DNA of 64,000 bases from UBA6220 sp041650375 (GTDB lineage: Bacteria; Patescibacteriota; Minisyncoccia; Minisyncoccales; Minisyncoccaceae), in assembly GCA_041650375.1 (NCBI GenBank), contig JBAZLH010000002.1:117929-181928 (forward strand), written 5' to 3'. Shown here in pieces: positions 25,473 to 34,802 of this stretch. Position numbers and translations under genes: made by a program. The notes under the pieces were generated by a model. It worked only from the letters and a program-made list of their open reading frames with translations, was not told the origin of the DNA and ran no database searches. Every line of letters starts with the position of its first letter. Within the stretch, counting starts at the first letter, position 1.

Positions 25473-25979
25473 TTATTGTAATTCTTGACTGAGCCCGCTA
25501 ACTTTTTCTGAGGCAGATATCTTTTGGGGCGCGGGATGCTCCCCTACCTCATTTATTCCACCGATTTCATCACTTTCAAAATCTTCTTTAATAAACAAAG
25601 CCGACCTATCTTCGGCTATTTTTTTATTATTAGCTATTTCTTGGCTAATCTGTAAAGCAATTTCATCGGAAACACCTATCTCTTTCTTTATTGCTTCCGG
25701 TAAATCATTATATTCAATCTCTTGATTTATTAATTCGGTAACAATTACAGTCAATTTTTCAGATGGTAGTATTTCCGCCAAGGGAATTTGTTTAGTAAAA
25801 CATTCTTTTATGGCTGGGAGGAACATAAATTTTACGGCAATTTTTTCAACTGAAGTTGAGGCGGCTGAAAAATATTTTGAAAATTCGGAATCGCCTTGTA
25901 ATAAAAAATTTTCTAATTCATATTTGGTCGTTAAATCTTCAAGAAAAAGACGGGAGGCAAATGATATGTTTTTTCTCAT
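25473..25979 (-). CDS. T4SS-region helical protein, unknown function
   Basis: I do not recognise this 168-residue protein. It is predicted to be helical and cytoplasmic (no signal peptide or membrane helix). The central part LPEAIKKEIGVSDEIALQISQEI resembles a segment in the 342-residue protein at 21,474-22,502. The C-terminal 35 residues are acidic and Pro-containing. It follows the VirB6-like gene by 11 nt and is probably its operon partner, now separated from prgI/virB4 by the membrane/SPFH cassette. Confidence 0.6.
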   Translation of the reverse strand: MRKNISFASRLFLEDLTTKYELENFLLQGDSEFSKYFSAASTSVEKIAVKFMFLPAIKECFTKQIPLAEILPSEKLTVIVTELINQEIEYNDLPEAIKKEIGVSDEIALQISQEIANNKKIAEDRSALFIKEDFESDEIGGINEVGEHPAPQKISASEKVSGLSQELQ

Positions 25980-25990
25980 AAAGTATAAAA

Positions 25991-27973
25991 CTAGCGTTGG
26001 CTTATTCTTTTAATTTTTGAAGTCGGTTGGGGGCTTAGTCGACTTCCGACGTATCCAATATTTTCTTGCATAATTAATGCTTCTTTATGTGCCGCTTCTC
26101 TGTCGGTAGAAGTTTTAGTTTGGTCTACCATATCTTTTTGAAGTTGGGCAAAGTGATCCTTGTATTTTGTATTATTGTCTTTTATGGCTTCGCTTAAAGC
26201 ATCTAGTTTTTTGCCGTTACCCTCATCCATTATTTTTTTAATTTGATTTACTCTTAGGGCGTTGAAAATTTTAGGCTCGGAAAGCGCTTCGGCAGTGACA
26301 ATATCATTAACATCTTTGCCGGATAGCTTACCGATCTCTTGCGAAAGATTAATGCCGCTCTTCGCTTCCCAATCAGCGCTTCCTTTAAAGTTGCTATTTT
26401 TATACATACTATCCATAACGGCCTTTGTTTTGATAGTAGTGTATTCTTTTGTTTTATCGTCGTGCCTTAAGACAGCTTGCATTTTACTTTGGTAATCTGT
26501 GGCATTTTCGGATTTTAAGAAGCGACCAACATCTTTTTTGATAAGATTTTGTTCTATGGCTTGGCGTTGTTCAAAGCTATAGCGGTCTTTGTGTTTATTG
26601 TAATCGTCGAAATCAATGTTTTGCGCAAAGCTTTCAGCTTGTTTTCGGATTTCTGATTTATTGGTGGCAAAACCCGGCGACGCCAGTCGCGAATCAACAA
26701 CAACTTCTTTCGCTCGTTGTTTCCAATCGGACCATTTCTGGCGTCCTGCTTCTCTGGCTTGGTAAGCTTCTTCTCCAACTCCAAATCCTTCGGTGCCACC
26801 CAATACCGTGCCGATAGTTCCTTCTTTTATTGCTCCGCCTAAGGCGCCCGCTCTGCCTTTAGCCCAAACACCACCGGCGACAGCAGCTCCGGTGGCCGCG
26901 CCAATAGCCGCTCCCCCAGTTTTAGCCCAGGCCTTGTCGCCATAGCCTTTTAACTTTGCTCCAACCGCTCCCCCTGAACTCATACAAATAAAAAATCCTT
27001 GGATTAAAAATATAAATGGAATAGCATAAGAGAATAGATTAGCGAAAATCGCATTAGATAAATCGGATACTCCAGTAACAGGAGAGGGCGATGAAATGAT
27101 TCCGCTAGTAATTGCGGCTGCGAGGACATTGGATAAATAAAGCGCCATAGCTGCCGGGATACCAAGAATAACCCACTGGAGAAAAGTTTCCCACCATTCA
27201 TCCCAATAAGTAACACTTGGGAATATTTTTTTTATATAACTGGATTTTGGGAAAACATAAGTGGCAAAAGCAATTGGAGAAACGATTATTAAAATCCAAA
27301 GCATTACATATCTTGTTAAAAATAAAAGAGCGTAGAGCATATAAATTGCCGCGGCGATAATACAGAATACAAATACAACCGCTAATGTGGGAATATTATC
27401 CGCGCCCTTATCGCCTATATTGGTAATTTGCTCTTGAATTGCGTCAATTAAAGTATTGGAAATCCCGCCCTTTAAAAAACTATTCATTAAAATATTGGCT
27501 CCATCAATCATTATTCCGCAAATAACCGGAGTGAAGTTTATTAAAATGGCGATTAAAATAAAATTAACCAGCATTTTTTTAGCCGCTGTTTCTTGGTAGC
27601 CCAAAATAATACTCATGGCAATTACTACTAGGCCGAAAACCAAAGCAATATTAGCGATGTTCCGGACAATTCCCCAACCTGTACCAACAACAACATTATA
27701 GCCCGGCATATCCGGAGTCAGGCCGGAATTAGTCATGCTTATTTTCATAAAATCGCCGCTCGTAATCCAATTTAAAAATCCGGAGGATACTTTTAACAAA
27801 AATATCGGCACGCTCATTAAAATACTGGCGATTGCCTCCATGATGCCGCCAAAAAAATCAAGAGGGCCCGCGGCAAAGGAGAACATCGGGAAAAAAAGAA
27901 CCCCTAAAATAACAAAACAAGTAAAAAACAAGGCGAATTTCTTAGAGAATAATTTTTTAAAAAAGAAGAACAT
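25991..27973 (-). CDS. VirB6/TrbL-like polytopic channel protein
   Basis: This 660-residue protein starts with a cleavable or anchoring helix and contains about six to seven membrane segments up to residue 335 (for example IALVFGLVVIAMSIIL, MLVNFILIAILINF, YAIPFIFLIQGFFIC). It has the long hydrophobic, Gly-poor pattern of VirB6/TrbL inner-membrane channel proteins. A Gly/Ala-rich hinge (about 338-395) leads to a 260-residue charged, helical, probably cytoplasmic domain. Together with split VirB4 and PrgI it completes the minimal membrane core of a Gram-positive-like type IV secretion system. The domain order suggests TrbL/VirB6, but this is by topology only. Confidence 0.75.
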   Translation of the reverse strand: MFFFFKKLFSKKFALFFTCFVILGVLFFPMFSFAAGPLDFFGGIMEAIASILMSVPIFLLKVSSGFLNWITSGDFMKISMTNSGLTPDMPGYNVVVGTGWGIVRNIANIALVFGLVVIAMSIILGYQETAAKKMLVNFILIAILINFTPVICGIMIDGANILMNSFLKGGISNTLIDAIQEQITNIGDKGADNIPTLAVVFVFCIIAAAIYMLYALLFLTRYVMLWILIIVSPIAFATYVFPKSSYIKKIFPSVTYWDEWWETFLQWVILGIPAAMALYLSNVLAAAITSGIISSPSPVTGVSDLSNAIFANLFSYAIPFIFLIQGFFICMSSGGAVGAKLKGYGDKAWAKTGGAAIGAATGAAVAGGVWAKGRAGALGGAIKEGTIGTVLGGTEGFGVGEEAYQAREAGRQKWSDWKQRAKEVVVDSRLASPGFATNKSEIRKQAESFAQNIDFDDYNKHKDRYSFEQRQAIEQNLIKKDVGRFLKSENATDYQSKMQAVLRHDDKTKEYTTIKTKAVMDSMYKNSNFKGSADWEAKSGINLSQEIGKLSGKDVNDIVTAEALSEPKIFNALRVNQIKKIMDEGNGKKLDALSEAIKDNNTKYKDHFAQLQKDMVDQTKTSTDREAAHKEALIMQENIGYVGSRLSPQPTSKIKRISQR

Positions 27974-27980
27974 AAGTTTT

Positions 27981-28009
27981 TTGCATTGTTAAATTCTTGA
28001 TGGTATAAT
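27981..28009 (+). promoter_or_regulatory. Sigma-70 promoter of the exported-protein operon
   Basis: TTGCAT (27981-27986), a 17-nt spacer and TATAAT (28004-28009) lie 48 nt before the ATG at 28,058. No internal terminator is visible before 36,128, so it may drive all five genes. Confidence 0.7.
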
Positions 28010-28057
28010 TATATCATAAACTTTCTGAAAATGCATAGTTAAAGGTCATAGAGCAAC

Positions 28058-28396
28058 ATGAATTTAAAATTATCGCCGGAAGTAATGATTCTTTTACCGT
28101 TTTTTGCCGCATTAGATCTAATTGGACTGGGTTTGATTTGTTTCGGGTTAGACGATTTTGGAATTACGGACACGCTTGGGATTACAATTGGGGGCGGCTA
28201 CGTATTATTCAGCGGAGGAAAGATGCCCGATTCTAAGAAAGCGGGATTTAAGTTTATTGGAACCATTAGCGTTGAATTAATCCCGTACATCGGAGCTTTT
28301 CCAACCTGGACCCTTTGGTTCTTAAACAATTTAAAAGAAAAAAACCAAATGGAAGAACAGCAGAAAACAGAAAATGAAAATCAAGATGAAGAATAA
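28058..28396 (+). CDS. Small membrane protein, unknown function
   Basis: This 112-residue protein has hydrophobic segments at about residues 9-29, 35-50 and 67-91 and a hydrophilic C-terminus rich in Glu/Gln/Asn (KEKNQMEEQQKTENENQDEE). I do not recognise a family. It overlaps the following 1215-residue gene by 23 nt, which suggests translational coupling and a role in the same envelope system. Confidence 0.65.
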   Translation: MNLKLSPEVMILLPFFAALDLIGLGLICFGLDDFGITDTLGITIGGGYVLFSGGKMPDSKKAGFKFIGTISVELIPYIGAFPTWTLWFLNNLKEKNQMEEQQKTENENQDEE

Positions 28397-31300
28397 AAAA
28401 TTATTTATAATTTTATTGTTGCCGTTTCTGGCTCTTCCGGTTTTTGCTTTTGCCGCTTTGGAAAATACTTATCCGGCCCTGCCCAACTCCCCTTCTCCCG
28501 CCAACGGAGCCGATTTTTTTACTTATGTTTTTAACCTTGCCGTGATTGTTGCCGCGGTTGCCGCGGTTAGCGTAATTATTTACAGCGGCATAACGATTTT
28601 GTTTTCCAGCGGCAATATGGCCAGGATCACGGAGGCGCAAGACCGGATCAAGGGCGCGATTTTCGGAACATTTCTTTTGCTGGCTGCTTATGTATTGGTA
28701 ACAACCATTAACCCGGAATTAAAAAAGTTTGAAATAAAAACTTTGCCGGACATCACCCAGATTGTTAAGATTATGTCCCCGGGAAAACCCACGCCAACCG
28801 TAACTTATGAGGAAGTTCCGATTGGGTCAATAATTGAATCAATTTTAAATCCGGTTTCAACCACGGCCAAAGAAAGATACAATTACTCACAGCTTGTAAA
28901 TACAGACTGTTCCAGTTTTCCCGATAACAATAAAGACGGAAAAATAGACGAAAAAGATGTTTTTTTAACTGAAGAAAAAGATTTGTGCCATTTCGCGTAT
29001 GACGATAACGGAAAAGCGATTGACCAAAATGCAGACAAAAAAATAGACCTTTTGGATATGTTTACGAGAAAGAGCGAAGAATTGTGTTATTTATATGACA
29101 GCGTTGGAAACACGGTTGACCGGAATAACGATGGGCATATAGATGAAAGGGATATGTTTGAGGGGTTGGATTTATCCGTTTGCATGGACCAGCTTATTTC
29201 GGCTATAAGAAAAAAAATAAGCGCCTTGAACGGATTTGAAGATAAGTGCATAAATGACATAAATACTTTCGGGCCGATTAACCGGATGAAAGCGGAAATA
29301 AAAGAGGGTTGTTCTCCGGACAAGTGTAATCTTTTTACTGATACGGGGCCTAACGCAATGATGCATGAATGCGCCGGATGCGGCGTAATGACGGGAGGAT
29401 GCCAATGTTGCGGCGGGCCGCGGGGAGAAAAAGACGCGGGTTGCTTAAGGCCTTGGAATGTTTTGGTAAATAATTTTTCCGGTCCGTCCGCCGAACGCGA
29501 CCCTTGCACCACCCGGGGAAAAATCGATTGCGAACGCCAAGAAATTAATTACAGGATTAAGGGAGTTCCCCTGCCGGAGAAATTTCTTGGTTGCGAGTAT
29601 AGCCCGGACATAGCTCCGTTCATCGGCACCGACGGCAAATTGGATCCAAAGTTTTTGCTTATAAGCACGGGCATGACGCGGGTTGATTCTTTTAATACTT
29701 ATTTTGCAAATCGTTTAAGCGACTTAAATAAAGCCGAAGCTGAAATGAAAGATAAAACAAAAAATGTTTTAACTTCGGCCGAAGTCCAAAGCTTGAAAGA
29801 AGGATCTCAAGACGAGATTAAAACATCGCCGATGGCGGCTACGGCTCTTTATGACGTTATTGGATATCACGGTAATTTCAACTGCACAAGATATAATGAG
29901 GGCAAATCAACAAATTTATGCAATAAAGGCGCGATTATTAAATTGGATGGAATCGCCAATGAAAATATGACCCGATTTTTCCCAGGAGAACCGGACCCGG
30001 AATACCCCAATGACCATTTGGCGGACGCTTGGCCGGTTTTACAAAAAAGGATATGGGGTGACTTATCCAGTGTAAAGCCAAACGTGGGCGAAGGAACTTA
30101 TACCGATGGAGAGCCGGCTACATTTTATGTTTTGAAAGATGCCGGGCTTAAAGTTAACGGGCAATATTCTTTATCCGCGCAGGCCGGAATCATTGATTAT
30201 GGCGCCAGTTCAAATAAGTGCAGCTTGGACACAAGGATAAACAAAGAATCAATGGTGTCATTGATTTCCATTGGGCAGTTAGCTGACCGCACGGAAAATT
30301 ATGCCGGACAATTATTGCAAATGATAAATGGCACGCGCAATGGCATAAGGAATGAAATCCAGAATACGATTAACGCCGCGGAGCAAATAATAGATTTGCC
30401 GGAGCATTGCACTTGTTCCCAGGGCAGCACCAACCATTGCGTTGTTTCCAACTGCGGTTCGGACGACGATCCAGTACCGTATTACACGGGGTGTACTTCC
30501 TGCGTGGCGAATTCCCGCAAAGTTTGCACTTGTTGTGTGACATGCAATAACGAAATGCTGCCGGCCGAAGAAACAAAAATATCATTAGTGGATGATTGGG
30601 CGAAAGGGCAAAAAGATAAAAAAATTAAATGTGGCTACACGAAAGAAGCGAATGGCGAATATTCAACTCTTTGCCCGTGCCCCGGCGCTTCCGCGCGGAA
30701 TGTTTACAGCTTGGCATATCTTTCCCTTTTAAACAGCGACGGAACCTTGAAAAAGGTTGAAGACCGCCCGGCATCCTGGAGCACTTTTAAATACTATCAA
30801 GCCATTGATCCGATTGGCACGGTCCAATTCCCCTATTTGGATTCCAATAGGATAACAAGCTGCCGCACCGTAACAATGACCAATGGCAATGACTATATCG
30901 GCCCGGGATTAGGCGGCCAGAATACGGGAGTTTATCTTTATAAATCGTATTTTACGGTCCAACAAGTGGCCATGCCGGATAAGAACGCAGATTGCTTTGA
31001 TAAAATAAATAAAGAGGAGGTTAATAGTTTGAATAGGAATTGCACGGGTTCGTCTTTTTCAAATTCTGGATCGTTAAATTGGATTAGCGGCGATACCTTT
31101 GAAACAACCAAGTTTGCTTATTGCAACCCTCCGGGCGGCGGGCAGGGATTAAACGCGCCAACAATAAATTTGCCCACCAATTATCGTGTGGCAAAATTAG
31201 AAACCATTTCAGTTGATTCTTTCCAGCCCATTGCCAATATTCTCCGTCCGGGCTGCATGAATTACAACACAAATGAAACGAATTGGTGCGCGCCGGACCA

Positions 31301-32021
31301 AGGGTCTAATTCAATCGCGTATTATCCCCTGTCGACATGTTATCCCATCCACGACCCCAAGGTAATGGAATGCACCAAACAGACAACCAATGTTTTGTAT
31401 AGAATTAAATTGGTGAAATATTCCAACGGAACATCAACTGCCGATTATAATATTTGCCCGATAGAAGACATCAAAAAACAACAATGCAATATTTATAAAA
31501 GGATAACCCAGGCCACTGTCGCCGACATTGAAAACGCGGCCGGCTCCACCTCGTCCGGAAATTCATGCGCCAATGAAAATGTTCCCGGATTTTTACAGAG
31601 AATTGAATTGTGGCAACAACGCTTATGGGATTTCCAATACAGCGTTGGCTTAAAAATTGAGGATGAAAACCGATGGACTCTTTTAGATATGCTTACGACC
31701 GTCCGCAGCCGCGCCACAAGTTGCGTGCAGGGATACGGCGCGCCGCATAAAGATGATTTGGCTAAAGAATTACTATTTTCTTGCCAGGAAGGCATTACGG
31801 CCAATCGGCTCGGAGCCTTGACGGTTATCCCCAACTTTCCTTATCCTGCTTTAAAAAATGAAAAAAATTGCTATCCTTTAAACGCTTGGTCTTTGACTAT
31901 TGAAGAAAAGCAAAAATGCGCGGCCAACACGGAAAGAATCGGAACTGTTTCCGACCCGGGCTGCCAAGACATTATTAAAAATTATTTAGATGATTATTAT
32001 TGTTGCAGTCAAGGCGAGTAA
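28374..32021 (+). CDS. Giant Cys-rich exported protein with VirB2-like N-terminus and EF-hand-like loops
   Basis: The 1215-residue protein has a signal peptide (LFIILLLPFLALPVFAFAA) and then the TrbC/VirB2-like pair of membrane helices (about 49-78 and 92-112) joined by a short positive loop. This layout is shared with the three genes that follow. Three calcium-loop-like sequences, DNNKDGKIDEKD (184-195), DQNADKKIDLLD (217-228) and DRNNDGHIDERD (249-260), recur every 32-33 residues, as in dockerin or EF-hand repeats. The remaining about 900 residues are very Cys-rich, with clusters such as CAGCGVMTGGCQCC and CTCCVTC. Start at 28,386 (fifth codon) is also plausible. A surface or pilus-associated role is inferred. 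Confidence 0.75.
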   Translation: MKIKMKNKKLFIILLLPFLALPVFAFAALENTYPALPNSPSPANGADFFTYVFNLAVIVAAVAAVSVIIYSGITILFSSGNMARITEAQDRIKGAIFGTFLLLAAYVLVTTINPELKKFEIKTLPDITQIVKIMSPGKPTPTVTYEEVPIGSIIESILNPVSTTAKERYNYSQLVNTDCSSFPDNNKDGKIDEKDVFLTEEKDLCHFAYDDNGKAIDQNADKKIDLLDMFTRKSEELCYLYDSVGNTVDRNNDGHIDERDMFEGLDLSVCMDQLISAIRKKISALNGFEDKCINDINTFGPINRMKAEIKEGCSPDKCNLFTDTGPNAMMHECAGCGVMTGGCQCCGGPRGEKDAGCLRPWNVLVNNFSGPSAERDPCTTRGKIDCERQEINYRIKGVPLPEKFLGCEYSPDIAPFIGTDGKLDPKFLLISTGMTRVDSFNTYFANRLSDLNKAEAEMKDKTKNVLTSAEVQSLKEGSQDEIKTSPMAATALYDVIGYHGNFNCTRYNEGKSTNLCNKGAIIKLDGIANENMTRFFPGEPDPEYPNDHLADAWPVLQKRIWGDLSSVKPNVGEGTYTDGEPATFYVLKDAGLKVNGQYSLSAQAGIIDYGASSNKCSLDTRINKESMVSLISIGQLADRTENYAGQLLQMINGTRNGIRNEIQNTINAAEQIIDLPEHCTCSQGSTNHCVVSNCGSDDDPVPYYTGCTSCVANSRKVCTCCVTCNNEMLPAEETKISLVDDWAKGQKDKKIKCGYTKEANGEYSTLCPCPGASARNVYSLAYLSLLNSDGTLKKVEDRPASWSTFKYYQAIDPIGTVQFPYLDSNRITSCRTVTMTNGNDYIGPGLGGQNTGVYLYKSYFTVQQVAMPDKNADCFDKINKEEVNSLNRNCTGSSFSNSGSLNWISGDTFETTKFAYCNPPGGGQGLNAPTINLPTNYRVAKLETISVDSFQPIANILRPGCMNYNTNETNWCAPDQGSNSIAYYPLSTCYPIHDPKVMECTKQTTNVLYRIKLVKYSNGTSTADYNICPIEDIKKQQCNIYKRITQATVADIENAAGSTSSGNSCANENVPGFLQRIELWQQRLWDFQYSVGLKIEDENRWTLLDMLTTVRSRATSCVQGYGAPHKDDLAKELLFSCQEGITANRLGALTVIPNFPYPALKNEKNCYPLNAWSLTIEEKQKCAANTERIGTVSDPGCQDIIKNYLDDYYCCSQGE

Positions 32022-32027
32022 AAAACA

Positions 32028-33383
32028 ATGAAAAAAAATAAAACAATAAAATTTTTAGTTTTTCTTTCGTTCTGCCTCATTTGGGCCAGCCCGGCTTTAG
32101 CCGCCGTTGAAATTGTTTATCCGCCGATTAATTTACCTTTTGGGCAAACGCTTACTTTAAACAATGAATCCACGTTGGCGGAAGCTGTGATATATTTCTA
32201 TTCCCTGTTTGCGGCCGTGGCGGCAATAATTGTTTTCACAATAATAGTTTGGGCCGGCTTAGAGATGGTTATTTCTTCGGGAAATGCGGGAAAATTCAGC
32301 GCGGCTAAAAAAAGAATTTTAGGCGCCATCGTAGGGCTGGTCGTATTGGCGTCTTCTTATATAATTTTAAACGCAATCAGCCCGATGTTAATTAAACCTA
32401 AAAATGTTGAATTGAATTGTGATACAACCCCGCTTCCCGTTTGCGCCGAATTTTTAACCAAAACCCCCGAAGGAAAAGAAAAAGTTTCGATTGAAATGAA
32501 TGTTATCACCAAAGGAAGATTGGATTTACAACCGGGAGAAACATTAACAATTAAAAGATTCAGCGGGCTGAAAGAAGTATGGGGTTATTCCAAGCCGGAT
32601 TGGGCCGAGGGAGAGCAATTGCTTTACAGAGATGAGAATCCTTTAACGCAAGAAACGCTTGATAATCCCCTGCTCTCACCTATTGTGATTACGCCCGCGA
32701 TTAAATCCATCAAGATTTTTCCAAAGGTTCCCGGATTTTATTTATATAAAACCGAAAATTCAGCTCCCGTGTTTTTTGACCGCAGCCGCAATGATTTGAA
32801 TTCTGCCGGAGGCCAAATTGAGATTATAGATAATTTTAAAAATAATGAGATGTATCACGGCATTGCTTTTAATCAGGTAAATTACAATAATTATGGAAAA
32901 CCGAGCGCGTTTTCTTCCAGCGGGTCCCGCTGTTATGTAATCAATCCGTTAACTTGGAAAGATACTTTAATGAAAGTGCCGTTTGCCAAATCAATAATGA
33001 TGTTTTCCGTAGGGTCCAAAGATAGTTTGCGTGACCGCGCCTCTGAAGAATTGGGCGAATTGGTTTTTTATAATACCGTGAATTGCGGCCAGGGAGACAT
33101 TCAGGCCAGGGCGTGCACCTATCGCCCCGCCTATGGAGAAAGCTGGAAATCAAAATCCATTAATCAAGTTTGCCCGGAATGGCAGGGAGAAAAAATATTG
33201 TCATTCCGAATAACCGGTTCGTATGGAGTGGTTTTAACTGATTCAGCGGCGAATGATTCTTGCAAGTATTGGGATAAAGACGTGGCGAGCGTAAGCGATA
33301 ATTGCATTGGCTATGATAATTTTTTGATTACCCAAAAGCCCCAAAATTTTTTTGTAATTCCCTATAATAACAAACTTTTATAA
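32028..33383 (+). CDS. VirB2-like N-terminus fused to beta-gamma-crystallin-like ectodomain (copy 1)
   Basis: This 451-residue protein has a signal peptide ending near ASPALAA, then two membrane helices (about 58-84 and 100-120) around SSGNAGKFSAAKKRILGAIVG. That loop recurs in the neighbouring paralogues and resembles TrbC/VirB2 pilins. The ectodomain (from about 125) contains Greek-key-like motifs such as FNQVNYNNYGKP, followed by Ser-Ile-x-hydrophobic strands (KSIKIF, KSIMMF), the pattern of beta-gamma-crystallin repeats. It begins 6 nt after the 1215-residue gene and ends 1 nt before copy 2. The crystallin call is by motif only. Confidence 0.7.
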   Translation: MKKNKTIKFLVFLSFCLIWASPALAAVEIVYPPINLPFGQTLTLNNESTLAEAVIYFYSLFAAVAAIIVFTIIVWAGLEMVISSGNAGKFSAAKKRILGAIVGLVVLASSYIILNAISPMLIKPKNVELNCDTTPLPVCAEFLTKTPEGKEKVSIEMNVITKGRLDLQPGETLTIKRFSGLKEVWGYSKPDWAEGEQLLYRDENPLTQETLDNPLLSPIVITPAIKSIKIFPKVPGFYLYKTENSAPVFFDRSRNDLNSAGGQIEIIDNFKNNEMYHGIAFNQVNYNNYGKPSAFSSSGSRCYVINPLTWKDTLMKVPFAKSIMMFSVGSKDSLRDRASEELGELVFYNTVNCGQGDIQARACTYRPAYGESWKSKSINQVCPEWQGEKILSFRITGSYGVVLTDSAANDSCKYWDKDVASVSDNCIGYDNFLITQKPQNFFVIPYNNKLL

Positions 33384-33384
33384 T

Positions 33385-34794
33385 ATGAACAAAAACATAA
33401 AATACTTGTTTTCTTCTGTGGCCGTTATTTTGTTTTGCCTTTGCCAAACAGTATTGGCAGTGGAAATTAAATATCCGGAAATATTCGGTCAAAAAATAAC
33501 CGACCAAACCACAACCGCCGGTTTTACCGTGTATTTTTTTACCTTGGCAATCGCGCTCGGAGCCGTGGTTGTTTTTTGCGTAATGGTATCCGCCGGGCTT
33601 GATTTTGTGATGGCCGGCGGAGAGCCGACTAAAATAAGCGGAGCCAAAAAGAAAATAATGGGGGCTTTTATCGGTTTAATCCTTTTATACAGTTCGTATC
33701 TTTTGTTGAAAACCATAAATCCGGAGTTGCTTAATCCCAAAGTATCAACAATGAGCTGTGAGGAATTATTGGAAAACGAAGGAACGAAAAATGTTCCGGT
33801 TTGCGTGGACCATGTAAAAATAGTGGAGGAAAAAGAAACAAGATATTCCGAGATGACGCTGGAAAGCTCTAATAATTTAATTTTGGAAGAAAATGAAAAA
33901 GTGGTTATATTCAAATACGACAATGTAAAAGAAATTTGGGTATTCCCCTCTCCGTATTATAAGGGCAAGGCGACTAAGATTTACGATTATAAAAAATCAA
34001 TTTTTCCGATAGAAATAACCAGTACTGAAGAGAAGCCGATCAAATCATTCAAAATAATTATGCACCAAGAAGGATTTTATTTTTATGACGGAGCGGGATT
34101 TACCGTGGAAGACGGGACGGGTCCCATTTTTAGCGCCAGCCCGATAAGCGATTTCAGCAACGTTAATTTTGACAATAAAACAAAATCAATTGATGTTGTC
34201 GCGCCAAGGTATGAAAAAGAACAAATAATGCCGATGGGAATTTTATTCCCTGAGCCTAAATACAGGGGTATTTGCGCAGTAGCCGAATCCGGGGTTATCA
34301 GCGATTTAAAGGATAAAGAAACATATATCTATGACGACGAAGCCCCGAAATTCGGATATGGCTCATTATCATCGGTTATTATTTTTACAACAAAAATAAA
34401 CAATTCCACCACGGTTGATAAAAGCATGGGCACGGTTATTTTTTATAATACCAAAAATTGCGGGCAAAACACCGGACAACAAGATGAATTGGACGAAGAA
34501 ACCCAAGAAATACCGGCGAATTGCGAGGTTCAAATCGCCCCGACTTTTGCCGCATTGGAAAAATTGATAAGCGCGTCCTGCCCGAAACTTTCCACTATCA
34601 GGTCTTTCCGGATAAACGGAGACTCCGGCGGGGTTGTTATAAGAAACGCCAACCAAAGGTGCCAATATTGGAATTTAAACGATGTGGCCGGAAGCGGAAA
34701 TTGCTTGGCTAATATTGAGACGTCGGACATATTCAATCCGGCTTTTGGAGGAGTAAAACCGATTTCGTTTATGGTTTTCCCTGTAACTAAATAA
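33385..34794 (+). CDS. VirB2-like N-terminus fused to beta-gamma-crystallin-like ectodomain (copy 2)
   Basis: This 469-residue paralogue of the preceding protein has a signal peptide (about 1-26), two helices (about 47-73 and 88-110) and the same loop style (MAGGEPTKISGAKKKIMGAFIG). The ectodomain has clear (F/Y)-x4-(F/Y)-x-G motifs: FPSPYYKG and FPEPKYRG. Partner strands KSFKII, KSIDVV and SSVIIF follow, as in beta-gamma-crystallin Greek keys. A Cys-containing C-terminal part (GGVVIRNANQRCQYWNLND) is shared with copy 1. The family may bind calcium, but the classical N/D-N/D-x-x-S/T-S sites are not obvious by eye. Confidence 0.72.
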   Translation: MNKNIKYLFSSVAVILFCLCQTVLAVEIKYPEIFGQKITDQTTTAGFTVYFFTLAIALGAVVVFCVMVSAGLDFVMAGGEPTKISGAKKKIMGAFIGLILLYSSYLLLKTINPELLNPKVSTMSCEELLENEGTKNVPVCVDHVKIVEEKETRYSEMTLESSNNLILEENEKVVIFKYDNVKEIWVFPSPYYKGKATKIYDYKKSIFPIEITSTEEKPIKSFKIIMHQEGFYFYDGAGFTVEDGTGPIFSASPISDFSNVNFDNKTKSIDVVAPRYEKEQIMPMGILFPEPKYRGICAVAESGVISDLKDKETYIYDDEAPKFGYGSLSSVIIFTTKINNSTTVDKSMGTVIFYNTKNCGQNTGQQDELDEETQEIPANCEVQIAPTFAALEKLISASCPKLSTIRSFRINGDSGGVVIRNANQRCQYWNLNDVAGSGNCLANIETSDIFNPAFGGVKPISFMVFPVTK

Positions 34795-34802
34795 GAAGAA
34801 TT

